64,000 nucleotides of DNA, taken from JAEUMY01 sp031394355 (lineage in GTDB: Bacteria; Pseudomonadota; Gammaproteobacteria; Burkholderiales; Usitatibacteraceae). A program made the position numbers and the translations under genes. The stretch is from the NCBI GenBank assembly GCA_031394355.1, contig JANNSU010000059.1:186001-250000 (forward strand). Direction: 5' to 3'. Below, in pieces: positions 17,506 to 25,541 of this stretch. Within the stretch, counting starts at the first letter, position 1; every line of letters begins with the position of its first letter. A model generated the notes under the pieces. It was not told the DNA's origin and did no database searches. It was given only the letters and a program-made list of their open reading frames with translations.

Positions 17506-17522
17506 GATGCCGTTTTAGAAAG

Positions 17523-18002
17523 TCAGTTCTTCCGAATTTTCTCCAGCATCGCAGTCGTGGACCGCTCGTGCTGGAACAGGATGGAATGCACGCTACCGCC
17601 CCAGCCCTTTACTTCGGCGGCACCGACGATCTTGTCCACAGCCCAGTCGCCCCCCTTCACCAGCACATCAGGTCGGGAGTCAACGATGCGGTTGAGCGGT
17701 GTGTCTTCCTCGAACCAGGTGACCAGGTCAACGCATTCCAGCGCAGCAATGACGGCCATGCGGTCTTCCAGCGTATTGATGGGGCGATCATCGCCTTTGC
17801 CGAGCCGCTTCACCGAGGCATCCGAGTTGAGTGCAACGACCATGGCCGCACCCAGCGCGCGTGCCTCGGCCAGATAGGTCACGTGGCCGCGATGCAGGAT
17901 GTCGAAGACGCCGTTGGTGAAGACGAGTGGATGGGGCAGCGCCTTGGCGCGCAAGGCGAGATCGGCAGGCGGGCAGAACTTGGATTCGAAGGAGGGGCGC
18001 AT
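17523..18002 (-). CDS. rfaE2: Heptose 1-phosphate adenylyltransferase (RfaE domain II)
   Basis: Transfers AMP from ATP to D-glycero-beta-D-manno-heptose 1-phosphate, giving ADP-heptose precursor for the LPS core. Seen: 159 residues with the nucleotidyltransferase motif TNGVFDILHRGHVTYL, LNSDASVKRLGKGDDRPI, DVLVKGGDW and the terminal RSTTAMLEKIRKN. Only the transferase half is present; the kinase half (RfaE1) is a separate gene not in this window. The ATG at 18002 (MRPSFESKF) was chosen: the frame runs 40 codons further up, but into a palindrome and the C-rich repeat. Confidence 0.92.
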   Translation of the reverse strand: MRPSFESKFCPPADLALRAKALPHPLVFTNGVFDILHRGHVTYLAEARALGAAMVVALNSDASVKRLGKGDDRPINTLEDRMAVIAALECVDLVTWFEEDTPLNRIVDSRPDVLVKGGDWAVDKIVGAAEVKGWGGSVHSILFQHERSTTAMLEKIRKN

Positions 18003-18034
18003 TCTCGGGCGACAGGGGATCGGCAACGGGTAGT

Positions 18035-18046
18035 GCGAATATTCGC
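18035..18046. repeat. Iterated palindrome, copy 7 (intergenic)
   Basis: Exact, TGCGAATATTCGCA; 33 nt upstream of the rfaE2 start and about 7 nt outside the C-rich inverted repeat. Confidence 0.9.
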
Positions 18047-18052
18047 ACATCA

Positions 18053-18176
18053 GAACCCCCCTTTGAAAAAGGGGGGCAGGGGGGATTTGAAGCCGGGCGA
18101 GCAACGATGCGGTCAAGGTCATCGCGTCGCCGAGACTGAAATCCCCCTCAATCCCCCTTTTTCAAAGGGGGAGGCC
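18053..18176. repeat. Intergenic inverted repeat, CCCCCTTTTTCAAAGGGGG family (copy 1)
   Basis: Left arm about 18054-18090 (AACCCCCCTTTGAAAAAGGG followed by GGCAGGGGGGATT); right arm about 18138-18174 carries AATCCCCCTCAATCCCCC and TTTTTCAAAGGGGG. Each arm is itself self-complementary (CCCCCTTT...AAAGGGGG), so several hairpins are possible. It separates rfaE2 from the ferritin-like gene. A second element of the family is at 25345-25492. Confidence 0.8.
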
Positions 18177-18182
18177 AACCGT

Positions 18183-19049
18183 TCAGCTCTGCGGCGCGGT
18201 GCCCGTCCCTGCCAATGTCCCCGCCAGCTCCTTCCGGAACCGGTTCAAATCCGCCGTGGTCTCAAACGTACGCTCCGTCAGCTTCGACAGCTGCGCCAGA
18301 ATGCCTTTGACGACCTTGCCTTCCCACATCTTGTCGAAGCGGATCTGCAGGTCCAGCCAGCGTTCCAGCCACTCGGGGTCGGGCAGGCGGCTCTGGATGG
18401 TGTCTGCGGGGAAGAGGGCTTTGTTCACGTGCAGATTGGTGGGGTGCAGCGGCTTGCCGGAGCGGCCGGAGCTCGCCATGAGCAGGCCAATCTTTGAGAA
18501 AGCAGCCAGCGCCTGAACGCCTTCCTTCTCCACGGCGCGACGCATGTAGCGCAGATACGCACCGGCGTGGCGAGCCTCATCCTTGGAAATGGTTTCGTAG
18601 ATCTTCTTGATCACCGGCTCGGTGTGCCATTCGGAGGCGCGCCGGTACCACTGGGTGAGCCGGATTTCGCCGCAGAAATGCAGCATCAGCGTCTCCAGCG
18701 GCGGGGCAGGGTCGAAGGGGAAACGCACGGCGTGCAGCTCTGCCTCAGTCGGCACCATATCGGGGCGGAAGCGACGCAGGTACTCGATCAGCACCAGCGA
18801 GTGCTTCTGCTCCTCGTAGAACCACACCGACATGAAGGCGGAGAAATCGCTGTCGTGCTGGTTGTCGCGCAGGAACATCTCGGTGGCTGGTAACGCCGAC
18901 CACTCCGTGATGGCGTTCATCTTGATGGTGAGCGCCTGCTCGTCGGACAGTTTCGTGGCATCAAAGCCATCCCAGGGGATGTCATCCGCCATGTTCCAGC
19001 GGGCTTTTTCAAGGTCACGGAAGAGCTCGGGGTAGATCATGGGCTTCAT
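18183..19049 (-). CDS. Ferritin-like di-iron protein
   Basis: A 288-residue soluble helical protein. Seen: two di-iron type motifs, WFYEEQKHSLVLIEYLRRF and ISKDEARHAGAYLRYM, each an E-x2-H on a long helix, with further helices carrying EWSALPATEMFLRDN and LMLHFCGEIRLTQWYRRASEWHTEPV. The arrangement resembles the ferritin-like/acyl-ACP desaturase class. The substrate is unknown. It lies leftward, divergent from the lipid-modification block with about 450 bp between, so a role in fatty-acid oxidation is possible but inferred. Confidence 0.7.
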   Translation of the reverse strand: MKPMIYPELFRDLEKARWNMADDIPWDGFDATKLSDEQALTIKMNAITEWSALPATEMFLRDNQHDSDFSAFMSVWFYEEQKHSLVLIEYLRRFRPDMVPTEAELHAVRFPFDPAPPLETLMLHFCGEIRLTQWYRRASEWHTEPVIKKIYETISKDEARHAGAYLRYMRRAVEKEGVQALAAFSKIGLLMASSGRSGKPLHPTNLHVNKALFPADTIQSRLPDPEWLERWLDLQIRFDKMWEGKVVKGILAQLSKLTERTFETTADLNRFRKELAGTLAGTGTAPQS

Positions 19050-19495
19050 GTTTCGGCCATATCTGTGTGGAAATTGTGTGGAAGCAGCATTCGGAAATCG
19101 TCTGGAAACAGTGCCATGGCGTCGCTAACAGGGTGCATATACCGAACAGGGATGACGCTTAAGCTCTGCGAAGGCGTTGTCTGCTCGTTGTCTGTGGTTA
19201 GAATAGCAGCAAGATCCGTGCTGGGGTGGCTGCGGGAACATCCGTTGCCTGCGCCGCCGCGTAACTGGGCAGGGTTCTGCAACACTACATGGTCTGCATA
19301 CGTGCGGCGTTGCGGCCCGGATGACGAATCCTGTGACGTGGCCATGACGCCCGTGTGACAGTCCGGCGCGACTTTCGTTCTCCCAACCCGTTGTCTCCCA
19401 ACCTTCCTGCCCGGTTTTGGCTCAGCAGCGGGTGGACTGTGGGCTGATTGAGGCGGCGGTCGTTCAACAGGTTTCAAGCTGAGGGAGCGTGGTTG
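19050..19495. other. Divergent intergenic region without a gene
   Basis: About 445 bp between the leftward ferritin-like gene and the rightward lipid-modification block. Short frames exist but none has a ribosome site or family resemblance. It should hold the promoters of both units. I found no convincing sigma-70 or ECF -35/-10 pair by eye. A GAGGGAG ribosome site for the next gene lies at 19481-19487. Confidence 0.5.
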
Positions 19496-20803
19496 ATGCA
19501 CATTGCGGTTGTGGGCTCGGGCATATCCGGCTTGTCTGCGGCCTGGCTTCTGGCCAGATTTGGCGGGCACCAGGTGACGCTGTTCGAAAAAAATGACTAT
19601 CTGGGCGGGCACACCAACACGGTGGATGTCACGCTGGACGGCGTCACCCATCCGGTGGACACGGGTTTTCTCGTCTTCAACGACCGCACTTATCCCGAGA
19701 TGCTGCAATTGTTTGCCCATTTGGGGGTACAAGCCGCGCCATCGGACATGTCGTTCAGCGTGAAGCTCACCGATGCACAATCGCGGAGCACGCTGGAATG
19801 GTCCGGCACCAGTCTGCGCACTGTTTTTGCGCAGACCTCCAATATGTTCTCGCCGCGATTCATCGGGATGCTGCGCGATCTGTTGCGATTCAACAAGCAG
19901 ACCACGGCTTTAGCGCTCCGTGGCGGCCCCCTGCCGGGCACGCTCGGCCAATTTCTTGATGCCAATGGGTATGGCGAGCCGTTCCGCGACTGGTACCTGC
20001 GTCCGATGGCGGGCTGCATCTGGTCCACCCCCACGCTGAAAATCGACGCGTTTCCGCTGGCCAATTTCATCCATTTTTGTCACAACCATGGCTTGCTGGC
20101 GGTGAGCAACCGTCCGCAGTGGCGGACGGTCATAGGGGGTGGCCGTGATTATGTACGGCGAATGGCGGCGGACATTGCCGATATCCGGATGAATACAGCG
20201 GTGGAACGAATCGAACGCACGACAGATGCAGTGCGAATATTCGCAAAGGGCAACCAGGCCGAAGGTGACATGTCGCAATACGACCATGTCGTTTGCGCGG
20301 GCCATAGCGATCAGACGCTGGCGATGCTCACCGATGCCGGTGCGGCAGAGCGCGCTGTGCTTGCCGCCATCCCCTATCAGTCGAATCGCGCATTGCTGCA
20401 TACGGACGTGAGCTTTCTCCCGGAACGGCGCATGGCCTGGGCGGCGTGGAATTTTCATTCACGCGACCCGGCGCATTCCCCCGAGGCGCGTACCCGGCCC
20501 GTTTCGCTCAGCTACCTCATCAACCAATTGCAGCCGCTGCCGTTCAAGACGCCAGTCATCGTCACGCTGAACCCGGATCGCGAACCGGCACCCGGCACGC
20601 TGCTGCGAGGCTTCGACTACGAGCACCCCGTGTTTGCCGAGGGCAGCGATGTCGCCCAGGCGCGGGTGAAGGAGATTCAGGGGAAGCGTCGCACCTGGTT
20701 TGCCGGTGCCTGGACGCGCTATGGGTTTCACGAGGACGGCCTCATGTCCGGCCTTGCCGTCGCAGAAGGTCTGGGCGTCAAGGCACCATGGAAAGCGGGA
20801 TGA
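19496..20803 (+). CDS. FAD-dependent oxidoreductase (flavin amine-oxidase family)
   Basis: First gene of the lipid-modification block; 435 residues. Seen: an N-terminal Rossmann FAD motif HIAVVGSGISGLSAAWLLARFGGHQVTLFEKNDYLGGHTNT, substrate-domain text (FLVFNDRTYPEMLQLFAHLGV) and the C-terminal FAD segment (GAWTRYGFHEDGLMSGLAVAEGLG). The frame starts at 19448, but the ATG at 19496 has a good ribosome site and begins the Rossmann motif. Such proteins accompany DUF1365 and Cfa-like genes in ECF/ChrR regulons. They are thought to desaturate or oxidise methylated acyl chains; that function is inferred. A palindrome at 20233 encodes RIFA. Confidence 0.85.
   Translation: MHIAVVGSGISGLSAAWLLARFGGHQVTLFEKNDYLGGHTNTVDVTLDGVTHPVDTGFLVFNDRTYPEMLQLFAHLGVQAAPSDMSFSVKLTDAQSRSTLEWSGTSLRTVFAQTSNMFSPRFIGMLRDLLRFNKQTTALALRGGPLPGTLGQFLDANGYGEPFRDWYLRPMAGCIWSTPTLKIDAFPLANFIHFCHNHGLLAVSNRPQWRTVIGGGRDYVRRMAADIADIRMNTAVERIERTTDAVRIFAKGNQAEGDMSQYDHVVCAGHSDQTLAMLTDAGAAERAVLAAIPYQSNRALLHTDVSFLPERRMAWAAWNFHSRDPAHSPEARTRPVSLSYLINQLQPLPFKTPVIVTLNPDREPAPGTLLRGFDYEHPVFAEGSDVAQARVKEIQGKRRTWFAGAWTRYGFHEDGLMSGLAVAEGLGVKAPWKAG
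20233..20244. repeat. Iterated palindrome, copy 8
   Basis: Exact, TGCGAATATTCGCA; in the FAD oxidoreductase gene, RIFA frame (VRIFAKGN). Confidence 0.9.
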
Positions 20804-21612
20804 CGCACTTGGGCCCGACCGCCATGCCAGCGCCAGCCTTCACGGCACCGCCACCACGCCTGCATTTCGGCAAGGTGATGCATCAGCGCTTCAAACCCGT
20901 GGGTCACCGCTTTGTCTACAGCGTTTTCTTTCTGTCTGTCCCCTTGTCGCGTCTGCATGAGCTCGACACCGGCCCGCTGAAGCGCGACCGGTTCAGCCTC
21001 ATCAGCTTTCGCACGCGTGATCATGGGCCTTGCGATGGCTCGCCACTGGAGCCCTGGATCAGGAATCTGCTCGCCCGGGAAGGCGTGCGCGCCGAGGGCG
21101 AAATCATCCTGCAGGCTTTTCCGCGCGTGCTGGGCTATGTCTTCAACCCCATCTCGGTCTGGTATTGCCATGATCGTGAGGGGCAGCTCGTCGCAGCCCT
21201 GGCCGAGGTTCGCAACACCTTTGGCGAGCACCACAACTATCTGGTCATGCATCCCGATCATCGCCCCATCCAGGCGGGCGACTGGCTGACCGCCGGCAAG
21301 GTGTTTCATGTCTCGCCCTTTTGCGAAGTGAAGGGCCATTACCGGTTTCGCTTCGACAGCGCGGGCTCGCGCCTCTTTGCGCAAATCGACTATCACGATG
21401 GCGAGCTCGGCACCGACAAGCTGCTGGTCACGACGGTGCATGGCGATGGCGTGCCCGTCAGCACAGCGTCGGTGAATCGCGCGCTGTTCGGCTATCCGCT
21501 GCTCACGCTTGGCGTCGTGTTCCGCATCCATTGGCAGGCCCTCAAGCTCTGGCTGAAGGGTGTGCCCTTCTTTTCCAAACCCATCCCACCCCTCACGGAA
21601 ACCACACGATGA
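20800..21612 (+). CDS. DUF1365 family protein
   Basis: A 270-residue protein of the DUF1365 family. Seen: LHFGKVMHQRFKPVGHRFVYSVFFLSVPLSRL at the N-terminus, then FPRVLGYVFNPISVWYCHDREGQLVAALAEVRNTFGEHHNYLV, the family hallmark. The start at 20800 overlaps the upstream stop (ATGA); an ATG at 20788 is possible. The stop overlaps the methyltransferase start. The family is nearly always found between a flavin oxidoreductase and a Cfa-like methyltransferase, as here, so it serves the same lipid pathway; its biochemical role is not established. Confidence 0.88.
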   Translation: MTHLGPTAMPAPAFTAPPPRLHFGKVMHQRFKPVGHRFVYSVFFLSVPLSRLHELDTGPLKRDRFSLISFRTRDHGPCDGSPLEPWIRNLLAREGVRAEGEIILQAFPRVLGYVFNPISVWYCHDREGQLVAALAEVRNTFGEHHNYLVMHPDHRPIQAGDWLTAGKVFHVSPFCEVKGHYRFRFDSAGSRLFAQIDYHDGELGTDKLLVTTVHGDGVPVSTASVNRALFGYPLLTLGVVFRIHWQALKLWLKGVPFFSKPIPPLTETTR

Positions 21613-22820
21613 GTGCCTCCGGACTCTCCACCGACACCGTCTCCCGCGCACCACTGGTCGCGCGAGCGTTCCTTGCCATCCTGAAGCGAATTCGCCACGG
21701 CAGCCTGGTGCTCACAGCCCCTGAGGGCGAGGTGCATGTCTTCACTGGCACCGAGCCCGGCACCCGTGCAGACCTGCAACTGCTCGACTGGAAGGTGGCG
21801 AGCGAGCTTCTGCGCGCTGCCGACATTGCCATGGGCGAGTGCTATCGCGATGGACGCCTGAAAAGCAGCGACTGGACAGCGCTGCTTACCTTTTTCGTCG
21901 AGAACGCCGCGCCGCTGGGTGAAGTGTTCTATGGCAACAAGCTTGCGGTGATCTATTACAGAGTGCTGCACTGGCTGCGTTCGAACTCGAAGCGCCAGGC
22001 GAGAAAGAACATTTCCGCGCACTACGATCTGTCGAATGACTTTTACAGCCTGTGGCTCGATCCGACGATGACGTACTCCGCCGCAGTCAGCGTATCCGGG
22101 CGGGCAATGGAGGCGGCGCAGCAGGACAAGTACGACCGCATTCTGGATATTCTTGACCCCAAGCCGGGTGACCACATTCTGGAGATCGGCTGCGGCTGGG
22201 GCGGATTTGCCGAACGCGCCGCCCGTACGCGCGGCGTGACGGTGACCGGCATCACGTTGTCTGCCGAGCAGCTTGCGTTTGCACGCCAGCGCATCCAGCA
22301 GGCCGGGCTTGATCATCTGGTCACGCTGCGGCTGGTGGATTATCGGGATGTGACGGAACAGTTTGACCACATCGTGTCCATCGAAATGTTCGAGGCCGTC
22401 GGCGAACAGTACTGGCCCACCTATTTTTCCAAGGTCCATGCCTGCCTCAAGCCGGGTGCCTCCGCTGTCGTTCAGACCATCACCATTGCCGAGGACGCCT
22501 TTGACCGCTACCGCGAGACCAGCGATTTCATCCGCGAGTACATCTTCCCCGGCGGCATGCTGGTACCGGTGCCGCGTTTTGTGGTCGATGCCGGCAAGGC
22601 CGGACTGACGGCAGGCGAGCCGTTCATGTTCGGGATCGACTACGCCGACACGCTGTCCTATTGGCGCGAGCGCATCGACGCCGTGGAGCCGAATGTGAAG
22701 GCACTGGGCTTTGACGAGAAATTTCTGCGCATCTGGCACTTCTATCTCTGCTACTGTGAGGCCGGATTCCGCACCGGGCGGACCGATGTGATGCAGATCC
22801 AGCTTACGCGCCCGGTGTAG
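21609..22820 (+). CDS. Cyclopropane-fatty-acid synthase-like methyltransferase
   Basis: SAM-dependent methylation of unsaturated acyl chains in membrane lipids; 403 residues. Seen: an N-terminal lipid-binding region, AHYDLSNDFYSLWLDPTMTYS, the SAM motif ILEIGCGWGGFAERAA near residue 195, SIEMFEAVGEQYW, and a C-terminal WHFYLCYCEAGFRTG, all as in Cfa proteins (E. coli Cfa is 382 aa). In Rhodobacter, Cfa-like proteins under ECF/ChrR control feed methylated and furan fatty-acid synthesis; the product may therefore be a methylated rather than a cyclopropane chain. It is coupled to DUF1365 upstream (ATGA) and followed by an inverted repeat. Confidence 0.9.
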   Translation: MSASGLSTDTVSRAPLVARAFLAILKRIRHGSLVLTAPEGEVHVFTGTEPGTRADLQLLDWKVASELLRAADIAMGECYRDGRLKSSDWTALLTFFVENAAPLGEVFYGNKLAVIYYRVLHWLRSNSKRQARKNISAHYDLSNDFYSLWLDPTMTYSAAVSVSGRAMEAAQQDKYDRILDILDPKPGDHILEIGCGWGGFAERAARTRGVTVTGITLSAEQLAFARQRIQQAGLDHLVTLRLVDYRDVTEQFDHIVSIEMFEAVGEQYWPTYFSKVHACLKPGASAVVQTITIAEDAFDRYRETSDFIREYIFPGGMLVPVPRFVVDAGKAGLTAGEPFMFGIDYADTLSYWRERIDAVEPNVKALGFDEKFLRIWHFYLCYCEAGFRTGRTDVMQIQLTRPV

Positions 22821-22839
22821 TGCACGCAGCTGCGCCAAC

Positions 22840-22976
22840 GCAAACACGGATGAACACAGATGAACACGGATGTGATCGAAATGAGCCTGCCTGAATCTCT
22901 CGCGAATATTCGCATTGCCTTCCATCGGCAATGGAAGCGCCTTTATCTGTGTTCATCTGTGTTCATCTGTGTTTGC
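22840..22976. repeat. Inverted repeat, GATGAACACR-unit family (copy 3), palindrome at its centre
   Basis: Left arm 22840-22872 and right arm 22944-22976 are complementary at about 30 of 33 positions. The dyad centre (about 22908) coincides with the centre of the exact palindrome at 22902-22913. The right arm appears to be read as part of the next gene's signal peptide. Confidence 0.85.
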
Positions 22977-23465
22977 ATGAGCGCCCTGGTCCATGCGAAC
23001 CCGGTACTCCCCGAACCCGTGCAGAAAGACCTCCCCGGCCTGGCGCTGCATGGCGAGACCACTTTCCGATTCATCGGCATGAAGGTCTACGACATTCGTC
23101 TTTGGGCACCGGATGGCCGCTACGCGCCGGACAAGCCTTTCGCGCTGGAGCTGGTTTACGGCATGAACTTCAAAGGCAGCGAAATCGCCCAGCGCAGCGT
23201 CGACGAGAAGCGTGGTCAGGGCTACGGCCCGGAAGAGAAGCTTGCCCGCTGGAATACGGAGATGGCGCGCATCTTCCCGGACATCAAGCCCGGCGACACG
23301 CTCATCGGCGTGCATCACCCTGGCAAGGAAGCGCGCTTCTACTCACGCAGCAAATTCCTCGCAACGGTGATGGACCCTGAATTTGCGCGGGCATTTTTCG
23401 ACATCTGGCTGTCCGAAAAGACCAGCCAGCCCGGCATGCGCAAGCGGCTATTGGAGAAGAAGTGA
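22881..23465 (+). CDS. Secreted chalcone isomerase-like protein
   Basis: A 194-residue exported protein of the bacterial chalcone-isomerase-like group. Seen: after an N-terminal leader, PVQKDLPGLALHGETTFRFIGMKVYDIRLWAP...ALELVYGMNFKGSEIAQRSVDEKRGQ...IKPGDTLIGVHHPGKEARFYSRSKFLATVMDPEFARAFFDIWLSEKTS. The leader has a basic start (HRQWKR), a hydrophobic core (LYLCSSVFICVCMSALV) and a likely AxA-type cleavage (VHA/N). The core is encoded by the right arm of the intergenic repeat. The start is uncertain: ATG 22881 is used; 22860 also fits, and 22978 would leave no signal peptide. A periplasmic partner of the lipid block is inferred. Confidence 0.75.
   Translation: MSLPESLANIRIAFHRQWKRLYLCSSVFICVCMSALVHANPVLPEPVQKDLPGLALHGETTFRFIGMKVYDIRLWAPDGRYAPDKPFALELVYGMNFKGSEIAQRSVDEKRGQGYGPEEKLARWNTEMARIFPDIKPGDTLIGVHHPGKEARFYSRSKFLATVMDPEFARAFFDIWLSEKTSQPGMRKRLLEKK
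22902..22913. repeat. Iterated palindrome, copy 9
   Basis: Exact; at the dyad centre of the inverted repeat 22840-22976 and, if the 22881 start is right, encoding ANIR in the leader of the chalcone-isomerase-like protein. Confidence 0.9.
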
Positions 23466-24805
23466 CCCGCGATGTCGTGACCGGCGAAGCGGCTCCGCCT
23501 GTTCTGGCCCGCTTGCCGGCGTCGCGACTGCTGGCCTACGGCGGGCTGGGTCTGCCGCTTGCCATGGCGGCACTGCCGATCTACGTCCATGTACCCAAGT
23601 TCTACGCCGATACGCTGGGGTTGAGCCTTGCCAGCATCGGCTTCCTGCTGCTGCTTGCCCGCGCATTCGATGCGATCCAGGATCCGCTCCTGGGCTATTG
23701 GAGTGATCGCTCGCGCCAGTCCGGGCGCGGACGCGGGGTCTGGATTGGGGTGGGCGCGCCGCTGCTTGCGCTCGGCATGATCGGTCTGTTCGTGCCGCCC
23801 GCGTTGTCAGCCACCGGCCTGTCGGTATGGCTGGTGGCCATGCTGCTTATTGTCTACACCGCGTACAGCATGATCACCATCAGCTATCAGGCGCATGGTG
23901 CCGAGATGAGCAGTGACCCGAACGAGCGCACGCGCATCGTCTCGTTTCGCGAAGGCTTGGGTCTGGTGGGCGTTTTCCTCGCCGCGGCGTTGCCGGAAGT
24001 GCTCTCCAAGGTCAGTGGCCCACGCGATGGCTTTGCCCAGTTCAGCTACATGTTCGGCCCGCTGGTGGTCATTCTGGCGTTGGTCATGATGCGTGCATCG
24101 CCGCCTGCGGTCACCACGCATGTCAGCGATGAACGGCGAATATTCGCAGTGATGGGAAAGCCATTCGGCAATCCGAGCTTCCGGCCCCTGCTCTGGATTT
24201 TTGTCATGAACGGCATTGCGGCATCCATCCCGGCAACCTTGGTGCTGTTCTTCATCGAGGATGCCATCCAGCGCCCTGATCTCACCGCGCACTTCCTCAT
24301 CGCCTATTTCGCTGCGGGTGCTGTCGGCATGCCGCTGTGGGTGCAACTCTCCGCGCGCATCGGCAAGGGGCGGGCCTGGTTGTGCGGAATGATCCTGTCG
24401 ATTGCCGCGTTTGTCTGGGCATTTTTGTTGGGGCCGGGTGATGCGGCCGCCTTCTTTGCGATCTGCATCATGTCGGGCCTCGGTTTGGGTGCTGATCTGG
24501 CCCTGCCGCCGTCGATTCTTGCAGACGTGATCGATATCGATGAGCGTGCGGGCAAAGGCCGCAACGAAGGCGCGTACTTCGGATTATGGAATCTGGTGAC
24601 CAAGGGCAATCTGGCCCTGGCTGCCGGTATCGCGCTGCCGCTGCTTGGCTGGCTGGGCTATGTGCCGAAGGGCGTACACACGGCCGAAGTGTTGACCGCA
24701 CTGGCGGCGGTCTATGCGCTGGTGCCCTGCGTGCTGAAGGCGGGTGCCGTGTTCCTGTTGTGGCGTTCGCCGTTCTTCTCCTCACCTTCAAAGGAAATCG
24801 CATGA
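23462..24805 (+). CDS. MFS transporter, GPH (glycoside-pentoside-hexuronide) type
   Basis: A 447-residue inner-membrane transporter with about 12 helices. Seen: LGLPLAMAALPIYVHVPKFYADTLGLSLASIGFLLLLARAFDAIQDPLLGYWSDRSR, the GPH/MelB signature around DPLLGYWSD, and AHGAEMSSDPNERTRIVSFREG. A GTG start at 23462 overlaps the preceding stop, and its own stop overlaps the DUF3833 start (ATGA). In this lipid block the likely cargo is a lipid or lipid precursor rather than a sugar, but that is inference. A palindrome at 24136 encodes RIFA in a cytoplasmic loop (DERRIFAVMG). Confidence 0.85.
   Translation: MTRDVVTGEAAPPVLARLPASRLLAYGGLGLPLAMAALPIYVHVPKFYADTLGLSLASIGFLLLLARAFDAIQDPLLGYWSDRSRQSGRGRGVWIGVGAPLLALGMIGLFVPPALSATGLSVWLVAMLLIVYTAYSMITISYQAHGAEMSSDPNERTRIVSFREGLGLVGVFLAAALPEVLSKVSGPRDGFAQFSYMFGPLVVILALVMMRASPPAVTTHVSDERRIFAVMGKPFGNPSFRPLLWIFVMNGIAASIPATLVLFFIEDAIQRPDLTAHFLIAYFAAGAVGMPLWVQLSARIGKGRAWLCGMILSIAAFVWAFLLGPGDAAAFFAICIMSGLGLGADLALPPSILADVIDIDERAGKGRNEGAYFGLWNLVTKGNLALAAGIALPLLGWLGYVPKGVHTAEVLTALAAVYALVPCVLKAGAVFLLWRSPFFSSPSKEIA
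24136..24147. repeat. Iterated palindrome, copy 10
   Basis: Exact; in the GPH transporter gene, RIFA frame. Confidence 0.9.
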
Positions 24806-25320
24806 AGCGACTGTTTGTATTGCTGCTCGTGTGCCTGCTGGCCGGTTGCGCGACGGTGGACATCAAGGATTACGCGGCCGAGCAGCCGAAGCTCGACCTG
24901 AAGCAATATTTCAACGGCACGATCGATGGCTGGGGCATGGTGCAAGACCGCTCGGGCAAGGTGACCCGCCGGTTCCATGTCGTGATCGACGCGAAGTGGA
25001 CGGGTGAAACTGGTGTGCTCGACGAGAGCTTCCAATGGTCCGATGGCAAGGCCGAGAAGCGCATCTGGACCATCAAGAAGAACGGTGACCAGTACGTCGG
25101 CACCGCAGGGGACGTAGTCGGCATGGCCGCCGGTGAGGCAGTGGGCAATGCGCTACGCTGGAAGTACGTGCTGGCCCTGCCCGTGGACGGCTCGACCTAT
25201 CACGTGGACATGGATGACTGGATGTATCTCATCGACAAGGACACGCTGGGCAACAAGACGCAGATGAGCAAGTTCGGCGTGCATCTGGCGGAGATCACGA
25301 TTTTCTTTCGGAAGCGGTGA
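24802..25320 (+). CDS. DUF3833 family lipoprotein
   Basis: A 172-residue predicted lipoprotein. Seen: a lipoprotein signal with lipobox LLAGC (MKRLFVLLLVCLLAGCATVD) and a lipocalin-like body: LKQYFNGTIDGWGMVQDRSGKVTRRFHVVIDAKWTG...ETGVLDESFQWSDGKAEKRIWTIKKNGDQYVGTAGDVVG...YLIDKDTLGNKTQMSKFGVHLAEITIFF. An AAGGAAA ribosome site lies within the end of the transporter gene, and the start overlaps its stop by 4 nt. The family travels with Cfa/DUF1365 genes, so it probably handles modified acyl chains in the envelope (inferred). A repeat follows the stop. Confidence 0.87.
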   Translation: MKRLFVLLLVCLLAGCATVDIKDYAAEQPKLDLKQYFNGTIDGWGMVQDRSGKVTRRFHVVIDAKWTGETGVLDESFQWSDGKAEKRIWTIKKNGDQYVGTAGDVVGMAAGEAVGNALRWKYVLALPVDGSTYHVDMDDWMYLIDKDTLGNKTQMSKFGVHLAEITIFFRKR

Positions 25321-25344
25321 TGTGGGTTTGGTGATGGGTGATTT

Positions 25345-25492
25345 GAACCCCCCTTTGCAAAAGGGGGGCAGGGGGGATTTCTGCGAAAGCCGATTCAGAA
25401 TGCGAATGTTCGCAGAGTGAAATCCCCCTCAATCCCCCTTTTTCAAAGGGCACCGACGAAATCCCCCTCAATCCCCCTTTTTCAAAGGGGGA
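25345..25492. repeat. Inverted repeat, CCCCCTTTTTCAAAGGGGG family (copy 2) around a near-palindrome
   Basis: Left arm about 25346-25381; right arm 25419-25450, and a third partial unit (AAATCCCCCTCAATCCCCC) at about 25460-25492. The near-copy GCGAATGTTCGC (25402-25413) lies in the loop, about 7 nt off the dyad centre. It fills the gap between DUF3833 and the SDR gene. Confidence 0.8.
25402..25413. repeat. GCGAATGTTCGC, one-mismatch copy (intergenic)
   Basis: 11/12 match with flanking T and A intact; inside the loop of the C-rich inverted repeat. Confidence 0.6.
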
Positions 25493-25541
25493 AGCACTTC
25501 GAGCGATGACGCTCAGAACACTGAGAGAGACAGGACACAAC

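Noticed and set aside
17523..18122. Longer rfaE2 start at 18122
   Set aside because: The extra 40 residues come from the C-rich repeat and the palindrome; the family begins near MRPSFESKF.
21492..22931. A 479-codon leftward open frame
   Set aside because: Antisense to the Cfa-like gene; no ribosome site, and the peptide is low-complexity His/Gln/Arg-rich shadow of a GC-rich gene.
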